Part shown: positions 56,133 to 64,000 of the stretch, one piece after another
How the letters are laid out: every line of letters starts with the position of its first letter
Position numbering within the stretch: the stretch's first letter is position 1
Origin: Zanthoxylum bungeanum
Taxonomy: Eukaryota > Streptophyta > Magnoliopsida > Sapindales > Rutaceae
Assembly: GCA_019454045.1 (NCBI GenBank)
Contig: SKCR01021425.1
Location: forward strand, 1 to 64,000
Direction: 5' to 3'
DNA length: 64,000 nt
Position numbers and translations under genes: made by a program
The notes under the pieces: generated by a model
Seen by the model: the letters and a program-made list of their open reading frames with translations, nothing else
Told to the model about the DNA's origin: nothing
The model's database searches: none

Positions 56133-58027
56133 TGTTGGGTTTCTAAGGTTAATCCCAAGATCATTTAAGCATAAAACATGTGTGAATACGCAAAGAAGTA
56201 GCGGAAAATACTTACAATGCTCGGTTGGATGTGTTGATAACAAAAATTTGCCTCATTTGAAGTGCTCCAAGCTTTCTTTGATTGTATGTTTGAGCTCTAA
56301 GCTTTGAAGTTTGATTCCAAACTCAATGGGAAAAGTTTCCCTATCACCTTTGTATGATTCTTTATGTGCTAGCACTAGGAAAATTTTGCAACAAAATTTC
56401 CCCTTGGTTCTTTGAAACTCACGACAATTGGAGAGAATAGGGAGAGGAAAAAGCTTTTAATTTTTGTTTTTTTTCTAAGAAACCTAATACCAACAAGTCT
56501 CTCAAATTTGGTATATGCTTTTCCAAAAAGCTAAAGCAAATGTTTGGAGGGAAAATTGCATTTAATGTCCCCAACCACTCCCATCACTCAACTTTGACAC
56601 TTGATGGACAAGTGATGTAATAAGTTGTGATGTGACTTGTGGGCCCCACTTTAATTCAAAATCCGAGTGGGCTCGCAAACACATTTCGGGCTCTGGTTCG
56701 TTAATTCCGAATTAACGAATTTTTCGTTGCGACTTAATTAAATCAAATTTAATTAAATAATTATACATAGCAAAATTACTATTAAAGTCGCTCGCAAATT
56801 AATTCTAAATTTATCCGTTCGTTCGAATTAAAATCCAATTTTAATTCCGTTATGAAATCTAATTTCATTTAATATATCGAATATATTATTTTAATCGATT
56901 AATTCCAAATTAATCGTTCTCTCTCTTTTAATTGAATTTTATCTCAGATAAATTCTCGCCGTAATTAATCCTAGATTAATTATGTTCGAGTCAAACGTCA
57001 TCGGTGAATCTTCGGGAAGTGACCCATGAGATCTCTAGATATGTTGGCAGTAAATCCGGTTGTCGAACTATCTGAATATGTATGTACCCGGTACCACGTT
57101 TTTACCGATTTACAAGACATGGTTTGCTTCTAGCAAAGCACCATGCTTACCCAATTCTCCAGAAATATTTTTTAAATGAATATATAATCTTTGTGAGGCG
57201 TAGTATATGTAGTATTGTATATTGCGATCCAGTATCTGATGTCACATGCATGGCCTGAGGCTTGAATAGTGTCTGCCCCGTACGAATCATATATCGGATC
57301 ACAAGCAACTAGTCTCTATAATCGGATAATCATGACCTTGTCATATTATCCCGATAGTTGTAACATAATAGAGAACCAGTTCTGTATCCCTGCGTAATCA
57401 TCATCTCCATATGACTGAAGTGATACTTCCGTCTTGACATCACACCCAATACACTATGATTCTCAATAAACCCAAAAGAGGCGTACACAGAAAATGTTAA
57501 AGTCCCGGACGACCAAAACCAAAGCGTATTGATTGTCGCAAGTACTAGCGATGCAAGTCTCAGGTTAAGACCAAATACACCTACCTTGATGCGGATTCCC
57601 ATAGACACATAGTCATACTACGAATGGGATTCCGCGGGGTCTATCCAGAGCGAAGCTGTTTCCGTACCATCGGTAAACACAACCTCCTATTACATTTGCA
57701 TAAGTATCCAATACTTAAATATATGAGAACTATGTCGTTATGCTCCCACAACGCGCACAAGTGCAATACTAGTCTATTCCGCATTATCGATGTCCAGTCT
57801 CGATAATACTACGACTAGGGATATTTAATGATTAAACCTTTGTGGATTGATATTGTCTCATATCTTATAATCCGGAACTAATCATAAGGACTTTTATCAT
57901 TTATATATACAAGTAATCTAATTACAAAATGATAAAATAGCAATTTCCATTGTCACATAGTTAATTTGTACAAAAATCACAATGTCTTTTTACAAATAGT
58001 GACGCTATGGGTCATAATTGTCCAACA
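56133..58027 (-). mobile_element. copia-2 5' LTR
   Basis: Same length as the 3' LTR (1895 bases), with few differences by eye. Open frames inside it (for example 57330-57608) recur in the related solo LTR at 62262-62540 because the LTRs are homologous, not because they code. Confidence 0.92.
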
Positions 58028-58136
58028 TTATTAATATTGTATATTGAATAATTTATTCATAAGTTTAAAAATTTTAAACTACGATTTCGCCTGAACAACG
58101 CTTCTTCCGTTGCGCCGCCCTGATAAAACCCCAACA

Positions 58137-58148
58137 GTAAGTGTGTCA
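58137..58148 (+). mobile_element. Element B 3' LTR, last bases
   Basis: GTAAGTGTGTCA: the duplicated target of S followed by the GTGTGTCA end of the B LTR. Flank F' starts next. Confidence 0.7.
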
Positions 58149-58790
58149 CTGAGCCCGGCTCAGGGTCAGTATGACTCATCATATTTATTTTTATAATTAT
58201 ATTATAAAAGTATTTTTGACAATTAATTTTTTTATTAATGACATTTTATATTTCTCTACTTTTACTTTGATATTGAATAAAGAATTAATATTCATATTCA
58301 TCCATTATCCACCTAATTATCCACCAAATATCCAATTGTATATTTAAAAAATTATTCATCTTTATATCCAATAAATATTGGATGAATATTATCCAAATCC
58401 AATTGAATGGATAGTTGGATATCCAATGAATATGGATATTTGTACCATCCATAAGTATCAATAATTAATTTTATCTAGTTAATAGCAAATTCAATTGATA
58501 TAATCAATGAAATTAGTGTGATAAGTTTAGAATATACAATCATATTGTATTTACACAAATGTTTTTCTTTTAAAACATTTATGTGTAAGAAACCTAAAAT
58601 TTTTAAATCATATTCTTTGTAGATATGAGTGGCGTGGCATAACCAATAAATTTATAAATAACATATATGATTTATTATTCATTTTTAGTTGTTTTTTTTA
58701 ATAATTTAACATTGTGATAATGAATTATTGGATTGTTACATGGATGACATAGTACAACGGTTGTATCGTAGATTTTCTTTGTATGAGTGG
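58149..58790 (+). repeat. Flank F', copy of 10778-11654
   Basis: Collinear with F from about 58170 to 58785, with scattered differences. It lacks the GGTCCCGACA minisatellite. After 58785 it continues into different sequence, where F instead joins the LTR stub of B. Confidence 0.7.
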
Positions 58791-58902
58791 AATCAAGATT
58801 TTGGTTTGACGGGGGACGAAAGTTAAAAAAAATTAAAAGTTGATTCTATTAGAACATAAAAAATGTAAAATTGAAGAAAGTACCATAATAAAAATGTCCA
58901 AG

Positions 58903-61900
58903 TATTGGGTTTCTACTATAGTCCCAAGTGTTGGACAAAATGACCCATAGCGTCACTATTTGCACAGATCATTGTGTTGTTGTAGCAAATTAACTATGTG
59001 ACAAGGAAATTGCACTCTCATCATTTGTGATTAGATCACCATAGATATATAAATGAAGAGAGGTCCCTATGATTAGTTCCTGGACTGAGAATGATATGAG
59101 ACAGTATCAGTCCCCGAAGGATTAATCATTAAATATCCCTAGCCGGAGTATTATCGAGACTGGACATCGATAATGCGGAATAGGCTAGTATTGCACTTGT
59201 GTGCGTTGTGAGGGCACAACGGCATAGTTCTCATATATATAAGTATTGGATACTTATGCAAGTGCGATAGGAGGTCGTGTTTCACCGATGGTACGGGAAA
59301 CAGCTTCGCTCTGGATAGACCCCTCGGAATCCCATTGGTATTATGACTATGTGTCTATGGGAGGCTGAAATCAGGGTAGGTGTGTATGGTCTTAACCTGA
59401 GACTTACATCGCTAATACTTACGATAATCGATAGACTTTGGTCTTGGTGGTACAAGGCTTTAACCGGTTCTGCGTACACCACTTCTGGGTTTATCAGAGA
59501 GTCGTAGTGTATTGGGTGTGATGTCAAGACGGAAGTATCACTTCAGTCATAGTGGAGATGATGTCACGCAGGATACGGTACTAGTGCTCTTGAGTGTTGC
59601 GCAACCAATCGGGATATTGTGACCAGGTCATGAATATCCGATTATAGAGACTATGTTACCAGACATCCGACATGTGCTTCGGACGGGGCATACACTTATC
59701 CAGCCCCAGCCCTAGCATGTGACTATCCGATACTGGGCCGATATACACAATACTACGGTATACTACGCTTGATACAGATCTATATATTCCTGTAAGAATA
59801 TTTCTGGAGAATTGGGTAGGCATGGCGCTTTGCTAGAAGCCAACCTTGTCTTGTAAATCGGTATAAACGTAGTACGAGGTACTTACGTGTTCGGATAGTC
59901 CGACGACCGTATTTACTGCCAACATATCCGGAGATCTCATGAGTCGGTTCCTGAAGATTCACCGATGACGTATGACTCGCACTTTAATTAATCTGGGATT
60001 AATTCGATGAGAGAGAAAATTAATCTGGGATTAATTACGGAGATATTTTATCTCGAATAAAATATCGTTAAAGAGAGAGAACGATTAATTTGGAATTAAT
60101 CGATAAATTAATATATTCGATATATTATAACGAAATTAGATTTCGACGAGGAATTGAAATTAGATTTTAATTCGGGCGAACGAATCAATTTAGAATTAAT
60201 TCGTTAGCGACGTGAATAGTGATTTCGCTAGGCGTAATCATTTAATTACGACGCAACGGAAAATTCATTAATTTGGAATTAGCGAACCCGAGCCCGAGAT
60301 TGTTTGCGAGCGCATTCGCATTTTGAATTCGAGTGCGGAACGCAAGTCAAATCAAGCGTCAAATCATTAGTCACATCAAGCGTCAAATCAATTATCACTT
60401 TGAGTGATGTGACAAGTTGTCACTTGATTGAGTGATGTGACTTGATGGAGTTTGGTGAAAAGTGAAAAAGGCTTGTACCTTTGACTTTTACAAAATTAAA
60501 AATGGTATATGTTTATTAATTTTGGAAATTAACACATACATTTACGCATTTTATTTTTTCCCTCCTCTCTCTCTTGCAACCTTCACGTTTTGGAGCCCAA
60601 AACCCTTTCTCTCTCTCACGATTTTTCCTCTGCTCACTGCCTCAAAACCGTGAGTTCAAGGAGAAGATAGAGAAATTTGTGGCAAATTTCTTGGGTGCTA
60701 GCACACATAGGAGCCATCCTAAGGTGATAGGGAAGTGTCTTCATGAGCTTGGAATCACCTTGATAAGCTTGGAGCTTGGAGCATCAATGGAGGACCACCC
60801 AAAGCCGAAAATGGAGCTGCAGTTCACTGCCATTGCCGAGCTTGGAGGGAGGCAGCAACTTGAAGGCAGTTCGGTTTTGTCTTTGTTGCATCTCTACCGA
60901 TCAATGTGAGTTATTCCGCACCTCCTTTGATATGTATTCAACTCGTTTATGCATGATTTATGATCCTTGGGACTTGATTGAAACTTAACACCAAGATCAT
61001 TCAAGCAATGAAAATAATGTGAATACAATAAAGAAGTATGGCGGGATCATACTTACAATGAACAGATTTGTGATGCGAATAACACAAAAAATTTCTTTAA
61101 GCTTTTCCTCCTAAGTTCGGCCATGCCCTTTCTTTGTGCTTCTTGTTTGATCTCCAAGCTCCAAGCTTTGTGTGTGGATTCCATGATCAAGAGTTGGTTT
61201 CCCTATCACCTTTGTGTGACCCCTTGGATGTGCTAGCATCATTGAAAAATTTGCCATAAATCTTTCTTATGATGCTTCTTGTAGTTCTCGGCCGAGCCAA
61301 GAACTTGAGAGGAAAAATGGCACCTTGGCCGAATGAGGGAGATAGAGAGAGAAGAAGATGAGTTGTGTATTGAGTATTTTGGATTTCAAAAATCTAATAC
61401 CAATTACCACATTCCAAAAAGGTACAAGATATTTAAGCCTTCCAACAACTCACATCAATCAAAAATTGACAAGTTGTCAATCACCAAAAAGGTGACAAGA
61501 CTCCCATCACAAGAATGACTAATGATGTGATGCGTGATGTGACTTGTGGGCCCCACTTGATTCGAAATGCGAGTGGGCCCGCAAACACTCTCGGGCTCGG
61601 GTTCGCTAATTCCAAATTAACGAATTTTTCATTGCGACGTAATTAAATCAAATTTTAATTAAATAATTATGCCTAGCAAAATTATTATTCACGTCGCTAG
61701 CGAATTAATTCTAAATTAACTTGTTCGCCCGAATTAAAATCTAATTTTAATTCCGCGTCGAAATCTAATTTCGTTTAATATATCGAATATATTATTTTAT
61801 CGATTAATTCCAAATTAATCGTTCTCTCTTTAAATAGTATTTTATCCCAGATAAAATATCTCCGTAATTAATCTCAGATTAATTTTCTCTCTCATATAAT

Positions 61901-62957
61901 TAATCACAGATTAATAATGTGCGAGTCATACGTCATCGGTGAATCTTCGGGAAGCGACCCATGAGATCACCGGATATGTTGGCAGTAAATCCGGTCGTCG
62001 GACTATCCGAATACGTACTTACCTAGTACTACGTTTTTACCGATTTACAAGACATGATTGGCTTCTAGCAAAGCACCATGCCTACCCAATTCTCCAGAAA
62101 TATTCTTAAAGGAATATGTAATCTATATCAGGCGTAGTATACGTAGTATAGCGTATTGCGATCCAATATCGGATGTCACATGCTAGGCATGGGGCTGGAA
62201 TTGTGTGCCCCGTACGAAGCACATATCGGATCTCTGGTAACTAGTTTCTATAATCGGATAACTATGACCTTGTCATATTATCCCGATAGCTGCAGCATAT
62301 AAGAGCACCAGTTCTGTATCCTACGTGATCATCATCTCCACTATGACTGGAGTGATACTTCCATCTTGACATCACACCCAATACACTACGATTCTCAATA
62401 TACCCAGAAGAGGCGTACACAGAACCTGTTAAAGCCCTGGACGACCAAAACCAAAGTATATTGATTGTCGCAAGTATTAGTGGTGCAAGTCTCAGGTTAA
62501 GACCAAATACACCTACCTTGATTCGGACTCCCATAGACACACAGTCATACTACCAATGGGATTCCGAGGGTCTATCCAGAGCGAAGCTGTTTCCGTACCA
62601 TCGGTAAACACAACCTCCTATTATACTTGCATGAGTATCCAATACCCAAATATATGAGAACTATGCCGTTATGCTCCCATAACACGCACAAGTACAATAC
62701 TAGTCTATTCCGCATTATCGATATCCAATCTCAATAATACTACAATTATGGATGTTTTAATGATTAAATCTTAGTGGATTAATACTGTCTCATATCTTAT
62801 TAATCCGTTACTAATCATATGGACTTTTATCATTTATATATCCCGGTAATCCAATTACAAATGATAAAAGAGCAATTTCTTTTGTCACATAGTTAATTTG
62901 TACAACAATACCATGTTCTGTATAAATAGTTATGCTATGGGTCATAATTGTCCAACA
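58903..62957 (-). mobile_element. Older solo LTR, leftward, split by a second solo LTR
   Basis: The left end TATTGGGTTTCTACTATAG (58903-58928) and the right part 60996-62957 (ending GTCCAACA) together form one LTR of the copia-2-related family, in the same orientation as the copia-2 LTRs. Flanks are CCAAG (58898-58902) and CCGAG (62958-62962), an aged 5-bp duplication. The start has decayed from TG to TA. No internal region. Confidence 0.8.
58929..60990 (+). mobile_element. Younger solo LTR, rightward, nested in the older one
   Basis: Starts TGTTGGACAAAATGACCC and ends GAAACTTAACA, with the exact duplication CCAAG (58924-58928, 60991-60995). It belongs to the same family as its host LTR but in the opposite orientation, so the two form a large inverted repeat. 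A TTTCTCTCTCTC tract and short frames near 60574-60909 are non-coding LTR sequence. Confidence 0.85.
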
Positions 62958-62962
62958 CCGAG

Positions 62963-63767
62963 TTGTGTAGAATATAATAAAAAAATTATATAAAATATAA
63001 GGAGACGAAACTTTATATACACAAAATAAGTAAATTTTCACTTAAATTCTAATTTTTTTCAAAGTTTTTTTTTTTTTTTTTTTTCCATTTGAGGCCACCC
63101 CACAAACACACTTAATTTCGCCATTACGCGTGTGGACGGTGGAGATAAAAATAATCATAAAATGTGTTAGATAATATAGACACCGTCGAGCAAAAAAATG
63201 ACCATAAATAACAGGACAAATTTTCCAATCTAACCACTGACTTATATTATAAGGTTAGAAATTCCTTTGGAAATTGAGAATCTAGATCATGTATTTCAAG
63301 AATAAAAAAAGAAGAAGAATCTTAAGCAAATAGTGAAAAAAAGAAATGATAAATACACGTGTTTGATTTCCAATGGACAAAGACAACACTGAAACCATCC
63401 ACTTTTGGTGGCCTTACTGCTTCAATAAAATTTTAAAATGATTCTTGACCCATCTCACTAGACAAAGGCTCAAACATTTCTTTAGAATTAAAATAGTTTC
63501 ATTCATTTGACTACAATGTCATCTTTCTTTGTAGAAACTACTGGTATCAAATATCTTTAGATATAAATATGTAATTTTTAACATTAAATATATAATTTAA
63601 ATCATTAAATATATAAATTCTATCAATAAACATGCAATTAATTTCATATTTTGATCGTATTGGATTAATTGACCAATTCATGGAACAATGATTTAGATGC
63701 TTTGCATATTATAAAACATATTCCACACCCCGTGTTATTTTATTTTTACTCACAAAAATGTTCATTT
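62963..63767. other. Intergenic AT-rich DNA, nothing recognised
   Basis: No domain-bearing frame. It contains a poly-T run near 63066-63085 and AT-rich stretches only. Confidence 0.6.
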
Positions 63768-64000
63768 ACTTTTTTTTGGGTAATTGGACGTGCGGGCCAA
63801 CGCACCTCGACTAATCTCTGGGACTTATGCCATGTGCACTCAAAAATTTCCTATTACAGATCAATGTAAGTGTTTGCTCAATTTTTTGTTGCTAACAGTA
63901 AGTCACTGACTTTTTACACCAGGGGCATGAGTCATACCGCATGACCCTAAGAAAATGCATATAGTGGGATTCGAACCTTGAACTTAAGAGTGAGTAAACC
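63768..64000 (-). mobile_element. tRNA-derived SINE, cut by window end
   Basis: On the minus strand the window end holds GGTTCGAATCCCAC, a pol III box B (63968-63981). Then come TAGGGTCATGCGG, ATTAGTCGAGGTGCGTTGG and GGCCCGCACGTCCAATTACC, and a short A-tail (T-run at 63770-63777 on +). The GTCGAGGTGCG...GGCCCG core is like plant Au-type SINEs, from memory. Box A and the 5' end lie beyond the window. Not a tRNA gene: no cloverleaf follows box B. Confidence 0.7.

Larger units (their letters stand above)
39960..58027 (-). mobile_element. copia-2, Ty1/copia element split by gypsy-2
   Basis: The two LTRs have the same length, 1895 bases (39960-41854 and 56133-58027), with TGTTGGGTTTCT and GTCCAACA ends on the + strand. 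They are flanked by the exact duplication TTATT (39955-39959, 58028-58032). Order on the minus strand: leader, gag, [gypsy-2], protease, integrase, RT, RNase H. Its reading frames are the least damaged in the window and the LTRs are close to identical by eye, so it is a fairly recent insertion. Confidence 0.94.
37291..58136 (+). mobile_element. Solo LTR S, split by copia-2
   Basis: Starts TGTTAGGGTTGGTGC and ends AAAACCCCAACA, with the exact 5-bp duplication GTAAG (37286-37290, 58137-58141). Removing copia-2 leaves a solo LTR of about 2.77 kb (37291-39959 plus 58033-58136). No internal region or primer-binding site accompanies it. Its start is related to 1251-1700. Orientation is taken from the TGTTAGGG end and is less certain. 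Confidence 0.85.

Noticed and set aside
57330..57608. 92-residue frame similar to one at 62262-62540
   Set aside because: Both lie at the same place in homologous LTRs; similarity reflects DNA homology, not coding.
60574..60909. 111-residue + strand frame
   Set aside because: Inside a solo LTR in its leader-like part; no domain, and interrupted in the related LTR copies.
63960..64000. tRNA gene suggested by GGTTCGAATCC
   Set aside because: Only box B is visible, and no acceptor stem follows; the downstream core and A-tail fit a SINE.

Overview
The window is plant nuclear DNA, most likely from a eudicot. It is AT-rich and intergenic, and it is built almost entirely of nested LTR retrotransposons. 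Their protein domains (Athila-lineage Ty3/gypsy gag-pol; Ty1/copia gag, integrase and reverse transcriptase), primer-binding sites (tRNA-Asp and initiator tRNA-Met types), hAT-type non-autonomous elements and a tRNA-derived SINE are all of plant type. I see no intact single-copy host gene and no structural RNA gene.

Layout. 1-5466: old LTR fragments, a 64-bp tandem repeat and featureless AT-rich DNA. 5467-11722: a 5'-truncated Athila-like element 'A' on the + strand (integrase tail, LOG-like pseudogene, 3' module, LTR 9335-10777), broken up by two hAT-type elements, then a flank called F here. 11655-58148: a second, related Athila-like element 'B' on the + strand. It is split by copia-1 (11781-32758, TSD TTAAC), which is itself split by the Athila-like element gypsy-1 (14109-25927). 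The 3' LTR of B is split by a solo LTR 'S' (37291-58136, TSD GTAAG), S by copia-2 (39960-58027, TSD TTATT), and copia-2 by gypsy-2 (45027-53218, TSD TGTAC). 58149-58790: a second copy of flank F. 58903-62957: two solo LTRs of one family nested in opposite orientation. 63768-64000: a SINE cut by the window end.

The unusual system. The Athila-like elements (A, B, gypsy-1, gypsy-2) carry, downstream of pol and upstream of the 3' LTR, an intron-less gene or fragment of the LONELY GUY (LOG) family, the cytokinin-activating phosphoribohydrolases. In gypsy-1 and gypsy-2 it spans 653-654 bp and has its own ATG. In both, a TATA-like box lies at the same distance (about 60 bp) upstream, and this region is also recognisable in B. 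Where it is best kept (gypsy-2) the PGGxGTxxE motif is intact. A second uncharacterised cysteine-rich reading frame precedes LOG, and conserved 3' motifs follow it. gypsy-2 has lost RT/RNase H/integrase but kept LOG, and its LTR U3 is packed with CACGTG G-boxes. The picture is a retroelement lineage that took up a host hormone-activation gene before its subfamilies separated. All copies here are damaged, so present-day function is inference only.
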